Shown here piece after piece: positions 1-12,000 of a stretch of 64,000 bases of DNA. Every line of letters begins with the position of its first letter. Within the stretch, counting starts at the first letter, position 1. Under the pieces are notes generated by a model that saw nothing but the letters and a program-made list of their open reading frames with translations, was not told the DNA's origin and searched no databases. The translations under genes were made by a program, and so were the position numbers. Source of the stretch: Euglena gracilis (lineage: Eukaryota; Euglenida; Euglenophyceae; Euglenales). The stretch lies in the NCBI GenBank assembly GCA_039621445.1, contig CP154957.1, forward strand, positions 37,354,382-37,418,381, in the 5' to 3' direction.

Positions 1-84
1 AACCCTGGCCACGGGTACCACAGCGAGGAGTCCTCCTTCGAGAGTTCTAGCGACTGCGAGGGAAGGCAGGCTCCCTTTGTGAAG
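1..84 (+). CDS. Partial exon, Ser/Glu-rich N-terminal segment, probably of the kinase
   Basis: Open from base 1 in frame 1 for 28 codons (NPGHGYHSEESSFESSSD...APFVK), then AAG|GTGGCG as a donor in phase 0. Acidic and serine-rich with coding-like codons. Assignment to the kinase rests only on strand and adjacency. Its phase does not match the next recognised exon at 1380, so at least one exon between them is unseen or it belongs to another gene. Confidence 0.5.
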
Positions 85-3000
85 GTGGCGGGCGGGGGGG
101 GGGTCGGAACTGGGTATTACTTCAGTCGTTGGCCGAAGACGTCCAACGGTGAGGTGGTGCATGTGGACGTCCAGTCAAATGGCGGCCTGGCAGGGATCGG
201 CCGCGGCCAGTGGCGCCGCACTTTGTGGACTCCCAGAACACGAAGTGGTTCATCAGCAATCGCCGGTGTGGCTCTGCCACCCCGCCCGCCCACCACACGG
301 CGGCGGGGGATTGTGGGGGAACCCCCGAGGTCTGACTGCCAACCGCCCTCAAACATCGACCGTCCCCCGGCCGCGGTGGCAACGGGGGATACCCACGGTG
401 CCTCTGACTGGTGCTGTTGGTAACCCGGTCCTTGGGGATCATACCCCCGGGGGGGGGGGGTAACTGACTGGGGTTTTCGGAGTGACTGACTGATTTTTGG
501 CTCCAGACCACCACCCTTAATTTTTTGGCCAAAACACCTTAAATCCTTAACAAACCAAAAAAAAAATGCCTTAAGAAACTTTAACTTTTTTTAAAAAAAA
601 TTTACGATTTACACCTTAAAAAATACCCCCTGATCACAACAACAAGAGAGATGCCACGGTGTGCCAAAAAGGCATGAAGTGGCCCACCCGCAGTTGAAGG
701 CGCTGAAAGATTTTTTGGATGTTTAACCGATTTTATTTTTGGCCATTTTTGGTCGAGTGAATGAGTGACCGACTCCCTCCCAGGAACAGGGTAGGAAGTG
801 GGTAACTGTTTTAAAAACAATGTTTTAAAAAGCGACTGTCTGTATTTTAAAAAGTGGAAATGACCCCCCTCGGGGGTCGGTAAGCAGAGGTGGTTGCTGT
901 ACCCACACCCACACCCACACCCACACGCACATGCACATGCACACCCACCCACCCATGCGCGCGCACGCACGCGCGCACGCTTTTCAGCACACCCCACATA
1001 CAGTTCTCCTGGCTCTATGTTCGGTTGGAATTCGACCCCAAGGAGATTCCACATTTGGTTGGAAGTCTCTTGATCAGAAGTCATTCAGATGTTCACAGTG
1101 TTTCACCACCAGTGCCATTTCCCCCTACCATTTAAATTACTTGCTTTTGATGAGAACAATTATGCCAGGGAACATGTGTTTACAGATATGTGGTAATTAC
1201 GTCAGAATTCTGCCCTAACAGAAAAATGTGTCCCCAGTAGCCCTAGCTCTTCAGCGACCAAAAGAGTGTTTGTGGTTTTGGTTGCCAGCTGCAACCTACA
1301 GTTGTGGTGGCTTCATGTGTGTCCGCAACCAGATAGAATCTGCCATGATTTCTTCCAGCCCGAAATTCCCTCCCTGCAGGCTGGGAATGGGCAGCTTTGG
1401 TACTGTGTACCTTGGAATGAATGTTGCCGGAGCCAGGGATGCCTTCAACTCTCCACCCCGATCCCCTCTCCCCAACCAAGGATTGGAGGGAATCGCCTCT
1501 CCCGTGAAGTTATCAGGGACCCGTACTCGTTGATTTTTTTCACGTGACAATTTCCGGGGCGAAACACCCAAATAAAAGCCTGGGTGCTTATAGCTTACAT
1601 GGGGGGGGGGCGGTGCGCTTCAATTTGGACCTGACCTGTTTGGTTTTTTGTGTGCTGATTTTCTTCAGGAACTATCAAAATGGGGGGGGGTGCACTTGTT
1701 GCGGACCGCTGCCTTCGGCACAGGGGGTGCTCCTTAACTTGGACCCTGCGCTTGTAGCAGCCCCAGGCTTGTGTTGGGGGTTTAGGTGACCTTTGGGGGG
1801 TTTCTTTTTTTTGGAAGGTTTTTTTGATGTTTTTCCACCGCCGGAAAAGAAATTCTGCTTCCGACAGGCCGCAGTCTCTTTCTTCGCTGGGACCCCCCCC
1901 CCCAATGATAAACCCGCCGCTTCATAATTTGGGCACCTTGTCGGTCCTCAAGGAGGGGGCTATCAGGGGAGAACCTTTTAAAGTCAAACGTTATTTGATC
2001 ACCAGGCTTTTTTTCACATTTCCCCCCTTTTTTCCACGATGGACACCATATATTTACCCCATTTTGTCACTTACAATTATTTTCCTGGTGTTTCTGGTGA
2101 GATTTGCTCTTTGTTGTTGTTGTTGTTTTTGCTTTCACCACGGTGCAGGGGGGGGTATCATTTGGGAGGGGGGGTTTCCTTCGGAGTGGGGTGTATGTGT
2201 CCGCCAGTGTCCCTGCGGGCAGCACTGGTGGCAGTGAAGCAGATGCCGGTGGGGAAGAAGATGGCGGAGGTGGACGCCATGCTGAAGGAGATCACGGTGC
2301 TGTCCCAGCTGGAGCACCCGAACATCGTGTCATACCTCGGCAGCCAGATTGTGATGAGCCAGCTCGTCATCGTGATGGAGTATGCTGCCCCCCTCCCCCA
2401 GACCCCAGCTAGGCGTGGGGATTCGCCCGTCCAGATAGAGCACTGCAACAGTGGAAGGGTGAGGTTGGTGGTGGGTGGGTGCAGCTTAGGCAGCCGGATT
2501 CGCACTTAAGCTTTTTTATGTTGATTTCGCACTTGCGCAAAATTTCTGATTTTTTTTATTCTTTTTTGATTCGGCTGTATGACCCAGGGGGGTTTGAAAA
2601 CACGTTGACAAGAGAGTGCAAAAAATGAGCGAAATTCTGTTTTTGGCGGTATGACCCCCGGGACTTTGGCGAAAAATGGTGTTTTTGGGGGGTCCGAAAA
2701 TGGATTTTGTACGTCGAAACCCCGGGACCTTGCCCCCTGGAAGCGAAAAAAACGCAAAAAACCAGCACAGGAACGGGACCTTTATTGCCCTTGTTGGTTC
2801 TTTCGGCTGTGTCCCCGGGTGTGCCCGAGCTGCCGGCGGTGTGCGTCCTGGGTGTTTGCCGGACTGCTTTGCTTGCGGCACCTTGGTGTGGTGTTTTTGG
2901 TGTGTTTGTTAAAGCGCGGGGAGGAAGTGCTGGGGGGTGTGGGTGTGGTGTGACCAAGCGGGAAGGAGGGACGCAAGGGAAGGAAGGAAAGTGTGGGGTG

Positions 3001-6000
3001 TTTGGCAAGGGAAGCACAGGGGGGAAGAAATGGGGTCCGCAGGGAATGAAGGGGACGGGCGTCTCCAGACATTCATTTAGTGTGGTACACCAAGGTAGTC
3101 ATTTTGTGGTTCATTGTGGACACCAAAATTTTTTTTGTGGTTCACCTATGGACACCAAAAAAAATTGTGGTTCATGTGCGTGCCGCGGCAAAAATTCAAT
3201 TGTGCGCCACAGGCACCGTGGAAAAAATTTTTGCGCTGCGGCGAAGTTTGCCGCGGCGCACTGAGTGAAAGTCTGAATCCAATGTTGTGGCGCTATGAAC
3301 CTTTTCTAAAAGAAAGAAAGATTTGACAGTTGGGAAACGTTTCCATTCATCACCGTGGATGCCATAGTACGAATGGCGATTCCTTAAGGGGTTCGGCGTT
3401 TGATTGAGGAGGACACTGTGCACTGTGGCTGATTCCGAGGGTAAACCCCCCCAAATAATAACCCCCCCGGGTATTATTTTTTCGCCCGAAGTCCCGGCCC
3501 GAGGGGGGGTATTATTTGGGGGGGGGGTAATAGCACCCCAAAATTTTCGAAATTTTTCGAAGTCCCGTAGAAGTGCCGTACCCAAAATAGTACCCAAAAA
3601 CCCCCTTTGGGGTCATTTTTTGTCTTTTCTCATGCAATTTAGCATTTTTGGAGGCCAGATGATCCAGATAAATCAATTTTTTTCGTAATTTGTCGTTTTC
3701 ACCCAAATTTTCAAGTCAAATTCTGGGTTGTCGGCCCGAGATTGGGGGGGGGGTTAATTCGATTGATTGATTGTTGTGTGGTTCCTGGGCTGTGGGATTT
3801 GACAAATTGAAACCGTGTTCAGTCCACGAAGTACAACGCCGTGGAAAACCGTGTTCTGTTCACGTGTACAGCGACGGAAAACGTAGACTGACACGGTTTT
3901 TGGACCATCAACCCGTGTTCTGAACACGGTTTTTCGCAGTCAACCCATGTTCTGAACACGGTTCTTTGGCAGGAAAACCGTGTTCAGAACACAGTTTTTG
4001 ACACTGTACATGTCAAATGTTTCTTTTGGGGGCGCCTACAGCGCCCCCGGTTTTTTGGTGAAAAAAAAAACGGGTCAGAACACGGAACACCGAATAAATA
4101 TGTCAAATTTTGGGATACACGATCGCTGAAAATAAGAGCTATGTGCATTATGGTTGAATGCTGCGGACATCTTTCAATAGCCTTTGAGAAGAGCTTTCGA
4201 TTAATGGGCAACATGGCGTCAGAAGTGTGAAGACTACCAATTTTGATCGCGACCAAGTCGGACCAAAGTCACCCAAATGTGTCCCAAGCATGTGAATTTG
4301 GGGTGAAATTGGCCGTGATTCCTCAGACGCCAGTTCGGGCATGAAGCCGGAGGCGCCTAGAAACGGTTTCAAAAACTGTGTCCCGGGCACCAGCTTCACG
4401 CCCGAACCGGCGTCTGGGACACAGTTCTCGATATAGTAGTGGTGGATATTTGTAACCCGCACCCTCTCGATTGACCCGGGTATGGGTACCGCACATGTAA
4501 TGGGGCTCTGCATGTGCGGTACGAGGAAGTGGCGACCCTCCTTCAACCACAGCGGTGGGGTGTGATTCCCTGCCACGCTTTACGGATTGAGCCGGGGCCA
4601 AGGTCCACAATGTGGCTGAGGTGTCTACAGATCAATCAAAAAATTTTGTGGACACCAAATATTTTTTTGTGGTTCACCTGTGGACACCAAAAAAAATTTG
4701 TGGTTCACACGTCTTTTGTGAACCACACTAAATGACTGTCTGGGCGTCTCCCACCTGGCATATACCCGGGATCTGCACAACCAGTTTTGTGGCAAAGAAC
4801 CCAGCAGAAGAAAGCCCAACACTGGAAGGACAAAATATTGTGTTTATTTGCGCAAATGCGCGCACGAACATGGTTATCTTTATTTGCGCAATTGCGCAAA
4901 TAAACATAAACATGTCCTTCAAGGATTGGGCTTTAGTACCCATGAACTGACGCCGTCGAAAAACGGCGTGACAAAGGAGCCGCGAGTGCGCAGACCAACG
5001 GGCCGTCCAGTTGGTGGGTTTGTCACACTGTTTGTCGACGCGCAAGCTTATGGACGCAAATGCGCGCACAAACAAAATTATGTTTGTGCGCGCATTTTTG
5101 CGCAAATGCGCAAACAAACATGTTCTTTGTTTATTTGCGCAAATGCGCAAATAAACACAAAGAAGAACGGTGTGACGGAAACACAACCGTCAAACACCAG
5201 CAGCAGATGTGGTTTATTTGCGCATTTGCGTGCATCACATTGTTTGCGGGCGCAAATGCGCAAATAAACTGCATGAAGAAACTGCACAGTTTACATCTGG
5301 TTTATTTGCGCATTTGCGCCCACAGACAACGTGATGCGCGCAAATGCGCAAATAAACAACCAATGGAGGAGTAAAAACGACTTCATTTGGCGCTCCGACA
5401 ACCACCCTTGGTGGCTTCTGAATGGATTCAACCCAAATGACCACACCGTCTCCTCCGGCACATGGTGTTATGGTGCCATTCCTGGACCATTGACAGGTCC
5501 CACAAAAGGTGGAGACAGCGGATCTCCTGAAGGTGGGTGCGCAGCCACCCGGTAACGGTACACGTCCACCGGCACCAATTTTAGGATCCCAAGGGCCCTG
5601 CCACTGGCCTGCGGCCGCGGCTCCGCTGTTGCAGCCACATCAGCTGCTGATGCTTCAGCACCCATCAGACCGGCATCCACCCCCCGGTGCAACAACATCC
5701 AGCTTTAGCGGCCACGTTATACCCCGCAACCGGGGTGTGAGACTGGGGTATGACGTGGTGCCAGTGCATGGCAACCAGCAGCCGGAGAAAGGTAACCCTC
5801 AAACACCCGTTATTTTTGGTGCAAGGAATTGTTGAACCTTGACCACTGGATTGGGTGCATCAAAGCTGTGGGACTCATCCCCCCCCCAAATTATGCACAG
5901 AAACTGGTGTGTTTTACGTATTTCAAGGGGAAAATGATGGAGAAAAATCAGAAAACGGACTCCGGCCCAACACATCCGGGGTATTTCAGGTGCCAAATTT

Positions 6001-9000
6001 TGACTTCTTGTAACGCAGTGCTGTTGCAGAAAAGGTGTCGAACAGTCACAGGTCGTTTGCATGTCATCAATTCATGACGTTTAACTGCCAAACAGATGAC
6101 GCCAAAGGAACTGGCCGTGTGGGCCGGGTAACAGCAATGCAAATGTACACACATAAGACAGGCAAATTTTGGCTTGTCAGATGCCGTGTCCCAGTGAACA
6201 TTACACACTGCCTCTCACCACAAATTTCATCGCCATGTAATCGTGGTGCAAATCAATGGTTGGCGTGAGGAATTGCGTTCGCCAGCTGTCACGGAGGAGA
6301 TGGTATCGCACAACTGATGTTTGTTTGTTTGCGCATTTGCGCAAATAAACAAATTTTATTTTTGTCTGTTAAGGCTCGCTGAAACACATTATTTTGAAGC
6401 GGTTTATTAAATGTTTATTTGCGCATTTGCGCAAATGCGCACACAAACGTAATTGTGTTTATTTGCGCAATTGCGCACACCAACACGCCCATCACGTTCT
6501 TAAACCTCGTACGGTCATGGTCCTCATTGGTGTCTTTTAACATGGATAGTAAACATACATGTTTATTTGCGCATTTGCACAAATAAACATAACTTTGTTG
6601 GTGTGCGCATTTGTGCAAATGCGCGCACCAACAAATTTGTTGGTGTGCGCATTGGCGCCCACAAACACGTCATTTTAACATCATCGTTTTACGTTTTATT
6701 TGCGCAAATGCGCCCATAAACACAAATCGGTTGCATGATAGCTGGCTGGTGTAGTCTGTAGCATATGATCTAATGAGGCTCAGTGTGTTCTTATTGGCAG
6801 CGGCAGTATCACAGTCAGTTCAGCAAACACTTCAGCACCATTTCCAAGTGTCGTAACAAGGGGTGTGTGCCTCTCTTCTGTTTGACATACAACACCACAA
6901 GTCTCACGCTCTGCCCTCTTCGCGTTACTTGGTCAGTAATATGCACACCAAACTACTGGGAGTTAATCCCCTCCAACCAGGCTGTATTTTAGTCGGGTGC
7001 CGACCCCACCCCGGGGGGGGGGGTGCCTGCCTGGGCAGGCACTCCAAGGCACTCCCAATCCGACCCCCCTGGGGGGGGGGTAGGGCACACGGCCAAAAGT
7101 GCCCAAGTACAGACCCGGCGCCGAAGGCGCCGGGGAGCCAAAAATAGCCTATTTTCAAAGGAATCTGCCTGGGCAGAGGCCGAAATCCGACCCCGGGGGG
7201 GGGGGGTAGTGCCTGCCTGGGCAGGCACTCACAGGCACTCCGGACCCCCTCCCCCCCGGGGTTGGTAAAAAAACAGCCTGCCTCCAACACAGGGTTGAAA
7301 TAGTTCATAAATTGTATTCTGTGTGTTAGGGTACAGGGTCCAGGAATTTCACAAAATTTGCGCAAATGTGCAAATTCTAAAGAAAAACCCTTAAGTGCGA
7401 ATCCGGCCGCCTAAGTGCAGAAGTACTACGAAATTTTCAGTTAAACTACATGAAAAATTGGGCTAACCCATTTTGCACCGCCACCCAACAACCGGTGACC
7501 CCGAATGGTACCTTTCTGGGTTATCCCGGACCAGAGATTCACTTGACACCTGCGTGACCACTCCCCAGCTGGGGGGAGGGGGGGGTTTCAAGAGTTGGTG
7601 GGTTGGTTGGGCCGCTGGAGCCCCCTGTGGGGGGATTCGCCTTGAGTCAGTCCAGTCAGAAAAAAAATTCAAGTATCTTCATACAGTTTTTGGTGGGTTT
7701 TGGGCAGGCAGGTGGGTGGGTTGAATTCCCGGGGGGGGGGGGGTTTCGAAAGAAGTCAGCAGACAGGTTTGGGTGTGGGAAAGATTTCCCCCGGGGTCAC
7801 CAAGCGAATCTCTGGCCCGGACAAAATGCAATGGCACAGCAAACCCAGCCGGGTTCTGCATGCCGGACTGGTTTGCTTTCCCAGCCCGCCAAGAGTTTGT
7901 CAGGCTTAAGCACGTATCCATGTTGCAGACAATGAGTCACCGTCGCCTCGGGCCTTCCAGCGGGGCGTTGCTGCCCGCAGGTTCGCACCAGGTGGCACGC
8001 TGGCGGACATCATCGCGGACTTCAGCGCGCTGGAGATGTCGGTGGTGGCGTGCTATGCCCACGACACCCTGAAGGGCCTGCGGTACCTCCACAGCAACCA
8101 GATCATCCACCGGTGGGGTCCACGTGTCTCGTGGCGGATGATATTGCACCGCTCAATGTGGCAAAGGGGGGAGGTGACAGTTGCAGTTGCTTTGCATTTT
8201 TATGAAATTTTTCAAAATTTATGTTTATTTTTATTATAGTCAAATTTGAAGTTTGAGCTCATGTAATAGCCCCAAGGTTCAATTCTGGTGTGGGTGGCTT
8301 TGGAATCCACAGAAGTGGGGAGGGCAAACGGTTTCATTATCAAGCTGTTCCTAACATCACCCAAAAGTCACGTCGCCCGTTGCCCCCCCCATCCGCAGGG
8401 ATGTGAAGCCGCTCAATGTGCTGGTGCAGCGCAACGGCGCGTGCAAGCTGGCGGACTTCGGCACGGCCGGGCGGCTGGAGGACCACCACGGCTGTGCAGG
8501 GACGCTGTATTACATGCCCAGCCCCATGCCCCCGTGGGGCTGACCGGCAACCCCAGGCACCCAACCCGGAAAAGGGCTCAGCCCCCCCCCCCCTCCCACT
8601 CTACCTCCCAGGTGGGGGCCAACCTCCCCACCTCGCCTTCCCATACAGCCCTGACCGCCCCTCCCCCACCCTCTTGCTCCTGTGGCACACGCCAAAGTCC
8701 TCCCTGAACCCCCGTGTGCTCTCGCCACCCGCCACCCCCAGCGCTGCATTCAGCGGCCGTTCCTCGCCACCGCCAGCCGCCCTCAGACCGCCGGGGGGGG
8801 GGCACCCCCGGGGCTCCAAAGGGGCGGGGGGCTGGCCTCGGCCCCGGAGGCGATGGCGGGGCAGTGCGACAAGGGCAGCGACATCTGGAGCTTCGGCGTG
8901 ATGCTGTTCCAGATGCTGACCATGGAGCTGCCGTTCCCCGCCATGCGCGGCACCGCCCGCCCCGCTGCCTCCCCGAGGTGGTGATTCCCTTGGCGGCCGA

Positions 9001-12000
9001 AGCCAGAGGGGACCCAACCCCCCTGGGGGCTGAGGGGGTCCAGCACTTTCAGCCAGCAGCTCCCAGCCGGGCTGCAGAGCCCCCGGGGGTGGGCTGGAAG
9101 TCAAGATAGGGCCAGCCCGGCACAGCTGGACTGAGCTGAAAAAGAATCGGCACAAAGCGCCAACAATGTTGAAAAAGGGCAACAATGGTCAATACTGGTG
9201 TTTTGGAGGGTTTTGAGGGGTTTGGCTGCAAAATTCCAACACAGCTGGATTTGGGCTTTTTTGCTTTCATGCTGTGTCGCCGCCTGGACTGGACCCCCCC
9301 CCCCTCCAGCCAGCAAGGGGAGCAGGGGGACAGCGAGACGGTGCCAACCTGCTGACGGTGGCGTACCGGATGAATTCCTGCGCCTTCGAGCTGGACGACA
9401 TGTCCGCCTTGCTGCCGGAGGCTGCGGAGCTCGTCGCCTCCTGCCTGCAGGCGTGTGCCCTTTTGGTCGGGTGGTGGCCCGCGAACCCCGCCACTGTGAC
9501 TGTAAACGCCGTGGGTCGGCTGTTGCGCCGGGCAACGGAGCGCTCCTGACCCCCCCCCCCCCCGCCAAATGTGGTGCCCCACCCCTCCCTCCCCTGGCAG
9601 GTGGAAGTCGCGGCGCGGCCCACCGCCAAGGAGCTGCTGCAGCACGGCTTCTTCAATCGCTTCCGGACCGACCTGGACGCCCACGCCGTGAACACGGAGA
9701 AGGCGCAGGCCCTAAGGTGTCAGCCTGCCCCCCCCCCCCCCCGGCCCGCTGGTCCCCGGGGCCTTTTCCGGGGGGGGGGGGGGGCGGGGGGGGTGAGCCC
9801 AGTCTAGCTGACACTTCTCTGGGGCGCATGTGCCAGTCAGTCAGCAGTGGTGCAAATGCTTACAAAAAGTTTCCCCCTCCCCCTTTTATTTTCTTAGACG
9901 GCCGGGAATGCACTTTTCATTTTTGGTGTTTTTTTTGGGCACCTGCGCATTCTTTTTTGACCAAAGTGTTGCCATCACTTCACGGGGCGGCACACCGGTC
10001 AGCTGAAACCCGTGGTACCAAAATGGGTACCATCACCTTCGACCCACGGGTTTTTTCCTGGGTAAACCGACTTTTTCCGTTTTTGAAAATGTGGTTTTCG
10101 ACCTCTGCCGACCGAGGGAAAAACCCCGTCTGCCGAAGGAGGTGCGACACAAAACGCTGTTTCACGAGGACGAACCCTGGTCAGGTGAAGCCGTTGTACC
10201 TTTCACTGTCCCCCCTGTTTTGTGGTGCCCAGTGAATGCGCAGGTGCGCATTCATCTCCCTCTCCGTCCTGGCTTTTTCCTACAAAATTTCTCCAGGCCC
10301 TTGAGACCGTGAGTCAGGAACAAACACATCACAAAAAAAACTGACTGATAAACCCAGTAATTTTTCCGTTCCGCTTTTTCTGTTTATTCCACTGTGTCGC
10401 ACAATGGGAAAACGGATGAGAAAGGGTCTTCAGTGCCCGAGGAAATTCCTCATGACGGGCACCCTGATTCCCAACTGCAGTCAGCAGTCTTTCATGGCAT
10501 GAGTAAAAAGTTGGTGAATGCGCACATGCGCAAAAAAGCGTTCCTGTCTTTTTCTTTAAATTTCAGCCACTGCTGAATATTGTACCACCACCCCTGCCAA
10601 CTCCCACGCCTGGCCTGGGGTTGAAACCACACGGCTGAAGTCTAGTCCTCCCCGCGAGGATCAAATGGTGTCCGAGGACGAGGCAGCCCTGGAGCGAAAC
10701 ACGGCAGAGGAGGACCATCACCTGTGGCCTTGTTGGCAACAAACGTCACCCACCACACAGATCCCTTATTTATCATGTACTCAGAGTCGATGCTCCAGCA
10801 TTGAAAACAACGCCACCCCTGGCCGCTGTGAAGACCAAAGAAAGCACATTTGCACACACCTTCTCCACACACCCCATCCGCAATGGCTGCAGTCAAACAT
10901 GGCACATCGGAGTGAATGCGCACATGCGCATTCCCTTCTTGTGTCTCCCCTTAAAGCACCCTGATGGGAGGTTGCCACGCAGGGCCATGCCAAACAACTC
11001 AGCACACAGGGTGGAGGCACATCCCAGGAGATGTACACCCTACTCTGGCGGCATCCTCCTGTGCAATGAGACGCCTCTGAAATCGCTAACAAAAAGGCCA
11101 GCAGCGCACCATGGGGATTGCCCTGTCCCAATGCTGTGCTGGCACTGGGTTCAGGAGTGCGAGACACAACTCCCTACAACACAGAGAATGCGCACATGCG
11201 CACTCCCCCTCATGCTTGTGCTTACCCTTGTGCTTAGACCGGGGGGAGGGGGTGGGTGGGTGCTATAGGGTGCCTGCCCCTAGCAGGCACCCCCCGGGGG
11301 GGTAGGAGTCCGGGGGGACCCAGAAAATTTTCATTGGAAATGGCCTTTTCAAATGGCCATTTTTCATTTTTTTCATTGAAAATTAATTGAATCGCCGAAG
11401 GCGCCGGGGTCGGATCAGGTGCTATGGGGTGCCTGTCCCTAGCACCCCCCGTGGGGTAGGCACCTGACTAAGCACAGGCCTGCTCCCCCTCACAAAATGC
11501 GCAGGTGCGCACTCTTGTGGATGCCCAACGGTGCTCCCCTCCTGCACTCCTGCAGATAGAATCACAACTGGCCAGCGAAGGAATAGCCTCAAGAGTGCGC
11601 ATGTGCCCATTCTTGTGCTTCATGCAATCTCAGAGAGGAGCCATTTTGTATCGTTTGTGAGGGCTGTTCTGGAGGGTGTAGTCTGTGGCAAAAAGACTTG
11701 AAGCGGGGCTTCGCTCCGTAGCTTCAACCAATGACACACAGGAAAGGCGAGCAAGCCAGCCCCCCCCCCCCTACACCCAGCACCTCATCCCAAACGGCAG
11801 ATCCAAACACAGGTGGTCACACATGGTGATGTGTCGTGGCGCCTTTCAGAAGGTACATGCGGAGCAGCCGGCGTGCGCCACTGCAGGGTTGCTATGCCTG
11901 CATGTGTTTTGGAGGGGTTCAGTGCATCGTGTGTAATGCAAACAGGAGGCAGCCTGAGGAGGGTAACGGGCCCTCCCCTACAGACATCTGGTGTGGTCAC

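Larger units (their letters stand above)
2380..7980 (+). other. 5.6-kb kinase intron filled with mobile elements and palindrome arrays
   Basis: Bounded by the GTATGC donor at 2380 and CCCGCAG at 7980. It holds a 1.68-kb TIR element (3066-4742), arrays of TTTGCGCAAATGCGC palindromes (about 4840-6720) around a possibly coding core, and a 303-bp MITE (6978-7280). The stretch 2500-3060 looks like T/C-rich repeat and 7290-7980 has G runs; no gene was seen in either. Confidence 0.75.
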
